Assembly: GCF_004570875.1 (NCBI RefSeq)
Contig: NZ_SPQK01000021.1
Span: forward strand, 22,221-86,220
Origin: Blastococcus sp. CT_GayMR16
GTDB taxonomy: Bacteria > Actinomycetota > Actinomycetes > Mycobacteriales > Geodermatophilaceae
Direction of reading: 5' to 3'
DNA: 64,000 bases
Position numbers and translations under genes: made by a program. The stretch's first letter is position 1. Every line of letters begins with the position of its first letter. The notes under the pieces are model-generated. The model was not told the DNA's origin and made no database searches. It worked only from the letters and a program-made list of their open reading frames with translations. This document shows, in pieces, positions 1 to 8,864 of this stretch.

Positions 1-2
1 TC

Positions 3-425
3 CCGGACGCGCCTGCGGCGCTGGACGGCGGGCAGGTGGACGCCGCCTGGATCCTCGAACCGTTCCTCACCGAGGCCGTCGATGCGGGCGCGCGCGTGCT
101 GTCCTACAACTTCTCGGAGTTCCACCCCGAGCTCGACATCTCCTGTGTCTTCGCCTCCGAGCAGCTGCTGCAGGAGGACCCCGAACTGGTGGAGGCCTTC
201 ACGCGGGCCATGAACCGCTCGCTGGAGTACTCGCAGGAGAACCCCGACGAGGTCCGGCGGATCACCGGCACGTACACCGAGATCGAGCCGGCGGTGCTGG
301 AGCGCATCGTCATCCCCACCTTCCGGACCGAGTTCAGCCGGGAGGCCCTGGAGCTGCTCGGGGCGAAGGCCGTGGAGTACGGCACGCTCGAAGAAGAGCC
401 GGACCTCGATCGGTTCCTCCCCTGA
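3..425 (+). CDS. ABC transporter substrate-binding protein, C-terminal part (runs in from upstream)
   Basis: The reading frame is open from the window edge, so only the C-terminal ~140 residues are present. They match the NitT/SsuA/THI5-like periplasmic binding fold: the segment LDGGQVDAAWILEPF followed by a stretch on post-binding residues (ELVEAFTRAMNRSLEYSQENPDEV) is characteristic of nitrate, sulfonate or pyrimidine-precursor binding proteins. It would deliver a small organic or anionic substrate to an ABC importer. No permease or ATPase gene is in the window; they may lie upstream. The next gene, another binding-protein-like ORF, starts 5 bases after the stop and is probably cotranscribed. 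Substrate cannot be told from this fragment. Confidence 0.85.
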   Translation, partial: PDAPAALDGGQVDAAWILEPFLTEAVDAGARVLSYNFSEFHPELDISCVFASEQLLQEDPELVEAFTRAMNRSLEYSQENPDEVRRITGTYTEIEPAVLERIVIPTFRTEFSREALELLGAKAVEYGTLEEEPDLDRFLP

Positions 426-430
426 CGACC

Positions 431-1423
431 ATGGCCGCGCCCGCACTGACCATGGCCTGCCAGGCCTACGACCGCATGCAGCCGCTCCGGGACGGCACGG
501 TGCGGATCGCCGGCGTCGAGCTGAACTTCCTCGACCTGCCGGTGGAGGAGACCTTCTTCCGCATGCTGAGCTTCGCCGAGTTCGACATCGCGGAGCTCTC
601 GCTGTCCAGCTACGTCCTGACACTCGGTCGTGACGCGCCCTTCGTGGCCGTACCCGTCTTCCCGTCCCGCGCCTTCCGGCACAGCGGCGTCTACGTCCGC
701 GAGGATTCCCCGCTCACCGACCTCGCGGAACTGGCCGGGACGACCGTCGGGGTGCCGGAGTACCAGATCACCGCTGCTGTCTGGATCCGCGGCATCCTGG
801 CCGAGCACCACGGCGTCCCCGTGGCGTCGGTCCGCTACCGCACCGGCGGGCTCGACACCGCCGGCCGCGTGGAGAAGATGCGCCTGGACCTGCCCCCGGA
901 CGTCGACGTCGAGCCTGTCGGTGCGGGGGAGACGCTCTCCGACCTGCTCCTCGGCGGCGCACTCGACGCCGTCTACTCCGCCCGCAACCCCGGTCCGTTC
1001 AACCGCCCGGACCGCGGGGGGCTGCGCCGCCTGCTGCCCGACCCGGTGGCCGCCGAGCGCGAGTACCACGCCCGCACCGGCATCTTCCCGATCATGCACA
1101 CGCTCGTCATCCGCCGGAACGTCTACCAGCAACACCGGTGGCTCGCCCGCGAGCTGGTCAAGGCCTGCGCCACCGCCAAGCAGCTGGCGCTCGCCGGGAT
1201 CGGGGAGACAGCGGCGCTGCCGTACGCCCTGCCGTGGCTGTGGGCGGAGGTGGAGCGCACCCGACTGGCCCTCGGCGAGGACTGGTGGCCCTACGGCCTG
1301 GAACCGAACCGGACGACGCTGTCGACCTTCCTCCGGTACTCCCACGAGCAGGGCCTGGCGACTCGGCGCTACGAGCCCGAGGAGCTGTTCGCCCCGGAGT
1401 CGCTGGCCGAAGTGGTTGTCTGA
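431..1423 (+). CDS. NMT1/4,5-dihydroxyphthalate decarboxylase-like substrate-binding protein
   Basis: The 330-residue protein has a type II periplasmic-binding fold without an obvious signal peptide. The opening (TMACQAYDRMQPLRDGTVRI, then a DLPVEETFFRML segment) and the later YHARTGIFPIMHT motif are typical of proteins annotated as 4,5-dihydroxyphthalate decarboxylase, a family related to NMT1-like binding proteins. Whether it binds a solute for the preceding transporter gene or is an aromatic-acid decarboxylase is not decided by the sequence. The ATG at 431 has only a weak ribosome-binding site; ATG at 452 is an alternative. It lies 5 bases downstream of the first binding-protein gene, so one operon is likely. 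Confidence 0.85.
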   Translation: MAAPALTMACQAYDRMQPLRDGTVRIAGVELNFLDLPVEETFFRMLSFAEFDIAELSLSSYVLTLGRDAPFVAVPVFPSRAFRHSGVYVREDSPLTDLAELAGTTVGVPEYQITAAVWIRGILAEHHGVPVASVRYRTGGLDTAGRVEKMRLDLPPDVDVEPVGAGETLSDLLLGGALDAVYSARNPGPFNRPDRGGLRRLLPDPVAAEREYHARTGIFPIMHTLVIRRNVYQQHRWLARELVKACATAKQLALAGIGETAALPYALPWLWAEVERTRLALGEDWWPYGLEPNRTTLSTFLRYSHEQGLATRRYEPEELFAPESLAEVVV

Positions 1424-1425
1424 GC

Positions 1426-1776
1426 CGGCGGGCGGCAGCGCAGGGGCCGGAACGCCGCCCGGCCCAGCTCCGGACCGCCTGCGAAGCATTCACCGCGATG
1501 GGGGTCGAGGCGTTCGCCGATCAGGCACGACGCGAGCTCCTCGCCACGGGCGAGACCGTTCGCAGACGCTCCGTGGAGGCGGCGGGAGAACTCACGGCCC
1601 AAGAGGGCCACATGGCCCGGCTCGCTGCCGAGGGGCTCACCAACCCGGAGATCGGCGCCCAGCTGTACCTCAGCTCCCGGACGGTGGAGTCGCATCTCCG
1701 CAAGGTCTTCGCGAAGGTCGGCGTGAGCACCCGCCGGCAGTTGCGGCGGGCGCTGCACGAGGCGCGCACCGCCTGA
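1426..1776 (+). pseudogene. LuxR-type regulator remnant (C-terminal HTH only)
   Basis: The last ~115 codons of this frame match the end of large AAA/LuxR-type transcription activators: the pre-HTH segment (AFADQARRELLATGE) followed by a complete LuxR helix-turn-helix (LTAQEGHMARLAAEGLTNPE, then SSRTVESHLRKVFAKVGVST). Relatives are ~900 residues with an N-terminal ATPase; here recognisable homology begins directly after the preceding gene and nothing upstream resembles the ATPase. A short stand-alone DNA-binding protein from the ATG at 1498 (92 residues) is possible, but a decayed tail is more likely. The gene boundaries are homology limits, not a start codon. Confidence 0.6.
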
Positions 1777-1797
1777 CCGCGGAGCAGTGGTCTCCCG

Positions 1798-3450
1798 TCA
1801 GCCGTCCTGGATCCCCGCATCGGTCTGCGCCAGACCGGCGTGGACCTCGCGCAGTTCGCGCTTGAGGATCTTGCCGCTGGGGTTCTTCGGCAGGGCGTCG
1901 GCCAGCACGACGTACTTGGGGCGCTTGTAGGACGCGAGCCGGGCGCGGGCGTGCGCACTCACGTCGTCCGCGCTGATCGCGGCGCCCGGCTTCGGGACGA
2001 CGACCGCGGTGACCGCCTCGATCCAGTGCGGGTGGCTGATGCCGAAGACGGCGACCTCGGCGACGCCGTCCAGCTCGTAGATCGCCTCTTCGATCTCGCG
2101 GCTGGCGACGTTCTCGCCGCCGGTCTTGATCATGTCCTTCTTGCGGTCGACCACCGACAGGTAACCGTCCGCCGTGAGGACGCCGAGGTCGCCGGAGTGG
2201 AACCAGCCACCGGCGAAGGCGGCCGCCGTCTTCTCCTCGTCCTCGTAGTAGCCCAGGGTTGCGTGCGGGCTGCGGTGGACGATCTCGCCGACCTCGCCCG
2301 GCGGAACGGGGGTGCCCTCGTCGTCGACCACCCGCGTCTCCACGTTCAGCGCCGCCCGCCCGGCCGAGCCGGCCCGCTCCAGCTGCTCGTCCGGGCGCAG
2401 GATCGTGGCCAGCGGGGACATCTCGGTCTGGCCGTAGAAGTTCCACAGCGCGACGTCGGGAAGCCGCTGCTGCAGCTCGCGGAGGACCTCCACCGGCATC
2501 GCCGAGGCGCCGTAGTAGCCCTTGCGCAGGCTGCTCAGGTCGGTGGCGTCGAAGTCGGGGTGTCGCAGCAGCGAGATCCACACCGTCGGGGGGCAGAACA
2601 GCTTCGTGACCTGCTCGCGCGCGATGGTGGCGAGGATCGCCGCCGGGTCGGGCGACGGCAGGATGATGCTCGTCGCGCCGAGGTAGACGTCGACGGAGAA
2701 GAAGCAGTCGAGCTGGGCGCAGTGGTACATCGGGAGCGCGTGCACCTCGACGTCGTCGGCGCTCATGCCCCCGTCGATCACGCAGCTGACGTACTGGCTG
2801 ATCAGCGAACGGCTGGAGAGCACGACGCCCTTGGGACGGGACTCGGTGCCCGACGTGTACATCAGGCGGAGGGGGTCGTCGTCGGCCACCGCGACGTCCG
2901 GCGCGCTCTCGTCGCCCGCCCGCCACCACGCGTCGACGTCCTCCCAGCCGGCCCCGGCCGCAGCTCCGGAGAGCCCGATCCACCCGCGGACGCCGCCCTG
3001 CACCTCGGCCGTGGCGAGCGCCTTCTCCGCAGTGGTCGCCAGCGCGTCCTCGCTCACCATCCCGGTGGCCCCGGAGTGCCGGAGGATGAAGGCGATCTCG
3101 TCCGGGCCCAGCATGAAGTTGATCGGCACGAGGACGACGCCCAGCTTGGCGGTGGCGAACGCGAGCACCGCGTACTGCCACGAGTTGTGGCTGAGCAGCG
3201 CCAGTCGGTCGCCCTTCGCCAGCCCCCGGTCGGCCAAGGCATGTGCGGTGCGGTTCGCGGCGGCCTCGAACTCCGCGTAGGTGAACCGGTGATCGCCGGC
3301 GACGACGGCGAGCTTGTCCGGATACCGGGCGGCCGTCCGGCGCAGCAGGTCGCCGACGGAGTGCTGCCGGGCGGAGGCGATCGCGGCGTCGGTCTGGGGG
3401 CTGAACATCGCGTCCATGAGCGGGGCGGCCTTACCGGGGAGGGCGGGCAT
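1798..3450 (-). CDS. AMP-dependent acyl-CoA synthetase (ANL superfamily)
   Basis: A 550-residue adenylate-forming ligase that should activate a carboxylic acid with ATP and CoA. All core motifs are visible: the phosphate-binding loop (LMYTSGTESRPKG), the FYGQTE adenine motif, the GWFHSGDLG hinge region, DRKKDMIKTGGENV and the C-terminal catalytic lysine in SGKILKREL. The GGENV motif and order are those of medium/long-chain or aromatic acyl-CoA ligases; the substrate is not predictable. ATG at 3450 is chosen; ATG at 3417 is a good alternative and has a slightly better upstream purine tract. It converges with the LuxR remnant (22-base gap), so it is a separate unit from the genes to its left. 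Confidence 0.92.
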   Translation of the reverse strand: MPALPGKAAPLMDAMFSPQTDAAIASARQHSVGDLLRRTAARYPDKLAVVAGDHRFTYAEFEAAANRTAHALADRGLAKGDRLALLSHNSWQYAVLAFATAKLGVVLVPINFMLGPDEIAFILRHSGATGMVSEDALATTAEKALATAEVQGGVRGWIGLSGAAAGAGWEDVDAWWRAGDESAPDVAVADDDPLRLMYTSGTESRPKGVVLSSRSLISQYVSCVIDGGMSADDVEVHALPMYHCAQLDCFFSVDVYLGATSIILPSPDPAAILATIAREQVTKLFCPPTVWISLLRHPDFDATDLSSLRKGYYGASAMPVEVLRELQQRLPDVALWNFYGQTEMSPLATILRPDEQLERAGSAGRAALNVETRVVDDEGTPVPPGEVGEIVHRSPHATLGYYEDEEKTAAAFAGGWFHSGDLGVLTADGYLSVVDRKKDMIKTGGENVASREIEEAIYELDGVAEVAVFGISHPHWIEAVTAVVVPKPGAAISADDVSAHARARLASYKRPKYVVLADALPKNPSGKILKRELREVHAGLAQTDAGIQDG

Positions 3451-3554
3451 GTCGCAGGTCACGCTATCGGGCGGGCCGGTGGCGGGCGTCACCTCGGCGG
3501 TCCCGGCTCGTTGATCAGTGCCGATGGTCGCCGCTTCCTCGAAGGGGAATGCCC

Positions 3555-4967
3555 ATGTTCTCGGTTCGCCGCCTGCTGCTCCTGCCCCTCGTCCCGGTGC
3601 TGGTCGCGTCGTGGCTGACCACCCCTGCCGGCGCGACGGGGGGCGGGCCGTGCTCCGGCATGGAGGCGATCCAGGTGCCCGGGGCGGAGCTCCAGCGCGC
3701 GGAGTGCCAGACCGACCTGTCGGCCACCGCACTGGCCGCGAAGGGCCGCAGCGACATCAGCGACTGGGCCGGTCTGCACTCCAAGCAGACCGTGAATCCG
3801 CCGGCAGGTGCCGGGATCCAGATCGACGGCTACTTCCCGGACGACTCGACGACGAACACGACCTACGGCTGGAACCACGACTCCCAGTTCGTGATCCGGC
3901 TGCCCGAGAACTGGAACGGCCAGCTGGTGATCACCGGTGCGCCGGGCGTGCGCAAGCAGTACGCCCCCGACTACATCCTCAGCGACTGGATGCTGTCCCA
4001 GGGCTACGCCTACGCCTCGACCGACAAGGGCAACAGCGGCACCTCCTTCTACGAGAACGGCTCGCGCTCGGCGCCGGGCCAGGCGGTGCGCGAGTGGCAC
4101 GACCGGGTCTCCGAGCTCACCGTCGCCGCCAAGGAGGTCGTCGCCCAGCGGTACGGCTCCGCCCCGGCCCGCACGTGGATGACCGGCATCTCCAACGGCG
4201 GCTACCTCACCCGGTGGCAGCTGGAGAACCGGCCCGAGCTCTACGACGGCGGCGTGGACTGGGAGGGCACGCTGATGACCGCCGACGGGCCCAACCTCTT
4301 CACCTACCTGCCGACGGCGCTGCGCGAGTACCCCCAGGCCGCGGTGGATCCCGCCGCCCGCCAGCGCATGTACGACGTCGGGTTCGAGCCCGGCTCCGAG
4401 GTGCTGTGGCCCGACCACTACGCCGTCTACTGGGACCTCACCCAGCGCAGCTACCGCGAGGCCTTCGACCCCGAGTACGACGGCGCGACCAAGGCGGGGA
4501 CACCGTTCTGCCGCACCGGTACCGCCCCCGGGACGCCGACGGCCTGCGACGCCGAGTACGACTACGCCTCGCGTCCGCAGGCAGTGAAGGACGCCGTCGC
4601 GTCGGTGTCCCTGACCGGCGACATCGGCAAGCCGATGCTCACCCTGCACGGGGACCTCGACGCCCTGCTGCCGATCCGCGCGGACTCCGACGTCTACACG
4701 GCGATGATCGCCGACGCCGGCCGGAGCGATCTGCACCGCTACTACACGATCGAGGACGGGAACCACGTCGACGACCGTGCCGACCTCTATCCGGCCGAGA
4801 TCCGGCCGATCCTGCCCTGCTACCGCGAGGCGTTCCAGCGCCTCACCGAGTGGGTCACGGCCGGCGAGGCCCCGCCGGTCAGCCAGGTCGTGCACCGTCC
4901 GCCGTCCGGCGACCTGGCCAACACCTGTCAGCAGCTCGCGGGCCACGGGTCGGCGTACGGCGGCTGA
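3555..4967 (+). CDS. Secreted alpha/beta hydrolase (tannase / oligomer-hydrolase-like)
   Basis: The protein of 470 residues starts with a Sec signal peptide (RR, a Leu/Val-rich core, cleavage near TPAGATG, ~residue 27). A nucleophile elbow GISNGG (Ser213) and a late HGDLDALLPI / GNHVDD pair supply the Asp and His of an esterase triad. Length, secretion and motifs resemble tannase/feruloyl-esterase or 3-hydroxybutyrate-oligomer hydrolase families; the substrate is not determined. The start at 3555 is preferred over the ATG at 3549 because the GAAGGGG ribosome-binding site (3541-3547) is 7 bases before it. The gene is divergent from the acyl-CoA synthetase, with ~100 bases between starts. Confidence 0.88.
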   Translation: MFSVRRLLLLPLVPVLVASWLTTPAGATGGGPCSGMEAIQVPGAELQRAECQTDLSATALAAKGRSDISDWAGLHSKQTVNPPAGAGIQIDGYFPDDSTTNTTYGWNHDSQFVIRLPENWNGQLVITGAPGVRKQYAPDYILSDWMLSQGYAYASTDKGNSGTSFYENGSRSAPGQAVREWHDRVSELTVAAKEVVAQRYGSAPARTWMTGISNGGYLTRWQLENRPELYDGGVDWEGTLMTADGPNLFTYLPTALREYPQAAVDPAARQRMYDVGFEPGSEVLWPDHYAVYWDLTQRSYREAFDPEYDGATKAGTPFCRTGTAPGTPTACDAEYDYASRPQAVKDAVASVSLTGDIGKPMLTLHGDLDALLPIRADSDVYTAMIADAGRSDLHRYYTIEDGNHVDDRADLYPAEIRPILPCYREAFQRLTEWVTAGEAPPVSQVVHRPPSGDLANTCQQLAGHGSAYGG

Positions 4968-5011
4968 CCGCTGCGCGATCCCGGGTGGCCGGAGCCTTGG
5001 GCCGGTCGGCG

Positions 5012-5785
5012 TCAGTCGGGGTGGGGAGCCCGGCGGATCGGTGCGACGGTCGGGACCGGGTCGTTGGTGAGGAAGTCCAGCACCAGCGCGTTCACCAGGT
5101 GCGGCTTCTCCTGCGTCAGGAAGTGCGACGTCCCGGGGACGACGGCCAATTCGGCGTCCGGCAGCGCCTCGAACATCTCGACCGCATGCGAGAGGGTCAT
5201 CAGGTCGTCGTCGGCGAACATGACCAGCGAGCGGGCACGGACCCGGGACAGCTCGGCGACGTCCATCCGCGGCTCGGCCTTCATCATCTCGCCGATCTTC
5301 GCCACCACCACGGGGAAGTGCTCCACGCCGTCCGGTGACACCTCGCCGTAGGCCTCGCCCAGGAACGCCACCACCTGGTCGACGTCGAACTCCATGTCCG
5401 GCGCCGCCTCGCCGGACTTGTCGAACCCGCCGCTGATCATCACCAGCCGGTGGACCAGATCGGGACGCTGCATGGCCACCAGCATCGCCACGAAGGCGCC
5501 GTCGCTGTGCGCGACCAGGTCCGCCGGGCCGCCGATCACCTTGTCCAGGAAGGCGATCGTGTCGTCGGCCATGAGCTGGTAGGTGATCGGTCCCTCGACG
5601 TCGGGCGTGTGGCCGTGCCCGCGCCGTTCGGGCGTGTAGACGCGGAAGCGTTGGGCCAGCGGGGCCAGGTTCGGTGCGAAGAAGCGCGCGTCCACCAGGC
5701 CGCCGTGCATCAGGACCAGCGGTTCGCCGTCGCCGACCTCGTCGTACCAGGTGCGCACCCCGCCGGCCTCCACGTACTGCGCCAT
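5012..5785 (-). CDS. Alpha/beta-fold hydrolase
   Basis: A 257-residue cytoplasmic hydrolase with the classic layout: the oxyanion loop MHGG near residue 27, the nucleophile elbow AHSDGA (Ser94), an acid residue in FADDDLM and a late catalytic His in GTSHF. The TPERRGHGHT segment is typical of the haloperoxidase/esterase group. Substrate is unknown. The start at 5785 gives the usual short N-terminus (MAQYVEAGGVRTWYDE). It is convergent with the secreted hydrolase upstream and divergent from the SRPBCC gene; ~100 bases separate the two starts. Confidence 0.92.
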   Translation of the reverse strand: MAQYVEAGGVRTWYDEVGDGEPLVLMHGGLVDARFFAPNLAPLAQRFRVYTPERRGHGHTPDVEGPITYQLMADDTIAFLDKVIGGPADLVAHSDGAFVAMLVAMQRPDLVHRLVMISGGFDKSGEAAPDMEFDVDQVVAFLGEAYGEVSPDGVEHFPVVVAKIGEMMKAEPRMDVAELSRVRARSLVMFADDDLMTLSHAVEMFEALPDAELAVVPGTSHFLTQEKPHLVNALVLDFLTNDPVPTVAPIRRAPHPD

Positions 5786-5887
5786 CGCTGATGCCTCCCG
5801 GTCCGTCGACGGGCTGTTCCGGCGCATTCGACCACTGCCACGGGCGGGAAAGGCCATCCCCGCGCACCACGGTGGGAAGGTCTCGGC

Positions 5888-6340
5888 ATGAGCCGGCCGG
5901 TCGGCCCGTTCGTCCTGTTCCTGAGGCACGTGGTGGCGGCGCCCCGGGAACGGGTCTTCGACGCGATGATCCGGCCCGACGACCTGGCCAGGTGGTGGGG
6001 GCCGCGCCTGTTCACGACCCCGGAGATCGAGCTCGATCTCCGGGTGGGCGGCCGCTACCGGTTCACGATGCAGCCACCCGACGGCGACCGGTTCCACGTG
6101 TCGGGGGAGTTCCTCGAGGTCACCCCGCCGTCCGCACTCGCCTACACCTTCCGCTGGGACGAGCCGACGCCCGACGATCGGGAGACGGTCGTGACGCTGA
6201 CCCTGGCCGACGCCGGCGGCGCCACGGAGCTGTCGCTGCGGCAGGGGGATTTCGCGACCGACGAGCGGCTCGCCCTGCATCGCAGCGGCTGGAACGACAG
6301 CCTCGACAAGCTGTCCGCCCTCCTCGCCGCGGGCCGCTGA
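5888..6340 (+). CDS. SRPBCC / AHSA1-like domain protein
   Basis: The 150-residue protein is a single START-like (Bet v 1) fold of the AHSA1 group: the VFDAMIRPDDLARWWGP opening, the GGRYRFTMQ strand, ALAYTFRWDEP and the C-terminal helix GWNDSLDKLSALLA are all present. Family members bind hydrophobic small molecules; the actual function is unknown. A GGGAAGG ribosome-binding site sits 8 bases before the ATG. No operon partner is evident. Confidence 0.9.
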   Translation: MSRPVGPFVLFLRHVVAAPRERVFDAMIRPDDLARWWGPRLFTTPEIELDLRVGGRYRFTMQPPDGDRFHVSGEFLEVTPPSALAYTFRWDEPTPDDRETVVTLTLADAGGATELSLRQGDFATDERLALHRSGWNDSLDKLSALLAAGR

Positions 6341-6416
6341 ACGCCTGGGCCACGACGCGCCGCCCGCGCGCAGGTCGCACTCGTCAGGGCCTTGATCGGG
6401 CCCCCCGGTACGGGCA

Positions 6417-6438
6417 GGCTGTGATGCAGGACACAGCC
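6417..6438. repeat. Inverted repeat upstream of DUF1918 gene
   Basis: GGCTGTG (6417-6423) and CACAGCC (6432-6438) are perfect reverse complements separated by 8 bases, ending 22 bases before the DUF1918 start. It could be an operator or a short RNA hairpin in the leader. Confidence 0.4.
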
Positions 6439-6460
6439 GGGCAACGCCTTGGAGACTGCC

Positions 6461-6661
6461 GTGGAAGCCCATGTCGGAGACACGATCGTCGTCCACTCGA
6501 CCCACCAGGGAGAGCCGGAACGCACCGGTGAGGTGATCGAGTGCCATGAGCCCGGCGGTGGTCCGCCGTACCGCGTGCGGTGGGCGCCCGACGGGCACAC
6601 CGCGCTGTTCTACCCGGCCGGAACCCCGGCCGTCGTCCGACCCGGCCCCTCACGAAGCTGA
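6461..6661 (+). CDS. DUF1918 domain protein
   Basis: A 66-residue protein composed of one small beta-barrel: VGDTIVVHSTHQGEPERTGE, then PPYRVRWAPDGHTALFYP. This matches the actinobacterial DUF1918 family, whose function is unknown. The GTG at 6461 is selected because GGAG (6451-6454) lies 6 bases before it and because most family members begin right before the VGD motif. The gene is 12 bases upstream of the EF-G-like gene, so the two probably share a transcript. Confidence 0.85.
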   Translation: MEAHVGDTIVVHSTHQGEPERTGEVIECHEPGGGPPYRVRWAPDGHTALFYPAGTPAVVRPGPSRS

Positions 6662-6673
6662 GGGGCCGAACTC

Positions 6674-8752
6674 ATGGCGAAGGACACCGCGACGGCGCCG
6701 GCACCGCGTCCCGCCGGCAAAGTGCGCAACGTGGCCCTCGTGGGCCACGCCGGGTCGGGGAAGACCACCCTGGCCGAGGCCCTGCTCGTCGCCACCGGTG
6801 CGCTGCCCCGGGCCGGCCGGGTGGAGGACGGCACCACCTGTCTCGACACCGAGGACGTCGAGGTCCGCCAGCAGCGCTCGGTGTCGCTCGGCGTGGCCAC
6901 GGTCGAGCACGACGGCCACCGCATCACCCTGCTGGACACCCCCGGGTCGCCTGACTTCGTCGGTGAGCTGCGGGCGGGCCTGCGCGCCGCGGACGCCGCC
7001 CTCTTCGTCGTCTCCGCCGTCAACGGCGTGGACGCCACCACCGTCCAGCTCTGGGAGGAGTGCGCCGCGGTGGGCATGCCGCGCGCCGTCGTCATCACCC
7101 AGCTCGACCGCGCCCGCGCGGACGTCGACGACGCCGTCCGGATGTGCCAGCGGATGCTGGGGGAGGGGGTCTTCCCGCTGCACCTGCTCGAGCGGGGTCC
7201 GGACGGCGCGGTGCGGTCCCTGGTGTCGCTGCTCGAGCCGCATCCCGAGGCGAACACGGCCGCCGTCGACGCCGACCGGCTCCGCGGCGAGCTGATCGAG
7301 GGGATCATCGGCGAGAGCGAGGACGAGACGCTGATGGACCGCTACCTCGCCGGAGAGGAACTGGTCGTCGCCGATCTGGTCAGCGACCTGGAGACCGCGG
7401 TCGCCCGTGGGCACTTCCACCCGGTCCTGTGCGTCGCCCCGCTGAGCGGCGTCGGCGTACCAGAGCTGCTCGACCTGCTCGTCTCGGCCTTCCCGTGCCC
7501 GATGGAGCACGGCTGCCCGACGGTCTACCGCCCGAACGGCTCCGCGGCCCCCCCGCTGACCTGCGACCCCGACGGGCCGCTCGTCGCCGAGGTCGTGAAG
7601 ACCACCACCGATCCCTATCTCGGCCGGGTGTCGCTGGTCCGGGTCTTCTCCGGCACGCTGCGACCCGACACCCCCGTACACGTCTCCGGCCACGGCCTGG
7701 CCGACCGGGGGCACCCCGACCACGACGTCGACGAACGCGTCAGCGCGATCTCCTCGCCCCTCGGCGCCACCCTGCGCCCGGTGGCGGCCTGCCCGGCGGG
7801 GGACATCTGCGCGCTGGCGCGGCTGGTCAGCGCGGAGACCGGCGACACCCTGTCCTCCCCGGAGGACCCGCGGGTCGTCCTGCCCTGGGAGCTCCCCGTC
7901 CCGCAACTGCCGGTCGCCGTCGAGGCGGCATCCCGCGCCGACGAGGACCGGCTGGCCACGGCACTGGCCCGGCTCGTCGCCGAGGACCCGACCGTCCGGC
8001 TGGAGCGCCGTCCGGACACCGGGCAGCTGCTGCTGTGGTGCGTGGGGGAGGCGCACGCCGAGGTCCTGCTCGAACGGCTGCGCACCCGGCACGGCGTCGC
8101 GGTGAACACCGTGCCCGTCCGCGTCCCGATGGTGGAGACGCTTGCGGGGTCGGCGCGGGTCACCGGGCGGCACGTCAAGCAGTCCGGTGGCCACGGGCAG
8201 TACGCCGTCGTCGTGGTGGAGGCCGAACCCGGGGCGCCCGGATCGGGCGTCGTCTTCGAGCAGAAGATCGTCGGCGGCACGGTGCCCAGCCAGTTCCACG
8301 GCAGCGTGGAGAAGGGCATCCGGACGCAGGCCGAGCGCGGCATCAGCGGCGACCGGCCGCTCGTCGACGTCCGCCTGACGCTGGTCGACGGCAAGTCCCA
8401 CTCGGTCGACTCCTCCGACGCCGCGTTCCAGGCGGCCGGTGCGCTGGCGCTGCGGGAGCTGGCCGCGGCCGCCGGCACCCGGGTGCTCGAGCCCTGGTGC
8501 GAGGTGCAGGTCGTCGTCCCCGCGGAGTTCGTCGGGGCGGTGATGAGCGACCTGTCCGGACGACGGGCCCGCGTCACCGGCAGCGAGGCCGATCCGTCCC
8601 GCGACCGGACGACGGTGCGCGCCGAGGTGCCCGAGATCGAGCTGCTCACCTACCCGGGGGTGCTGCGCTCGGTCACCCACGGCACCGGGAGCTTCTCCCG
8701 GAGCCCGCTCGGCTACGAGGCCGCCCCCGCCTCGGTGGCGGTCCCCGCCTAG
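6674..8752 (+). CDS. Elongation factor G-like protein (EF-G2 group)
   Basis: A 692-residue translational GTPase paralogue with the EF-G domain order: GTPase with P-loop GHAGSGKT (residues 24-31) and switch-II DTPGSPDF, then domain II, III, IV and V. It is the shorter, divergent EF-G-like form found in actinobacteria besides true fusA, and its role (ribosome rescue, regulation or other) is not settled. The fourth GTPase motif, normally NKxD, reads TQLD here, which would weaken guanine specificity. A GAGGGG ribosome-binding site precedes the ATG. It follows the DUF1918 gene by 12 bases. Confidence 0.92.
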   Translation: MAKDTATAPAPRPAGKVRNVALVGHAGSGKTTLAEALLVATGALPRAGRVEDGTTCLDTEDVEVRQQRSVSLGVATVEHDGHRITLLDTPGSPDFVGELRAGLRAADAALFVVSAVNGVDATTVQLWEECAAVGMPRAVVITQLDRARADVDDAVRMCQRMLGEGVFPLHLLERGPDGAVRSLVSLLEPHPEANTAAVDADRLRGELIEGIIGESEDETLMDRYLAGEELVVADLVSDLETAVARGHFHPVLCVAPLSGVGVPELLDLLVSAFPCPMEHGCPTVYRPNGSAAPPLTCDPDGPLVAEVVKTTTDPYLGRVSLVRVFSGTLRPDTPVHVSGHGLADRGHPDHDVDERVSAISSPLGATLRPVAACPAGDICALARLVSAETGDTLSSPEDPRVVLPWELPVPQLPVAVEAASRADEDRLATALARLVAEDPTVRLERRPDTGQLLLWCVGEAHAEVLLERLRTRHGVAVNTVPVRVPMVETLAGSARVTGRHVKQSGGHGQYAVVVVEAEPGAPGSGVVFEQKIVGGTVPSQFHGSVEKGIRTQAERGISGDRPLVDVRLTLVDGKSHSVDSSDAAFQAAGALALRELAAAAGTRVLEPWCEVQVVVPAEFVGAVMSDLSGRRARVTGSEADPSRDRTTVRAEVPEIELLTYPGVLRSVTHGTGSFSRSPLGYEAAPASVAVPA

Positions 8753-8864
8753 GGTCGGCCCGTCCAGAGGCTCGCCGCAGGCCTGCGAGTGGTGAGGAGG
8801 ACGCCGTCCTTCTACTAGCCTCGGGCACGGTGTGCAGCGGGCTGTCGGGCGGGGTGGAGGCGTG

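Noticed and set aside
8816..8834. TAGCCT as a leaderless promoter for the phosphatidyltransferase
   Set aside because: The spacing to GTG at 8832 is 10 bases and the better start at 8865 has its own GGAGG site.
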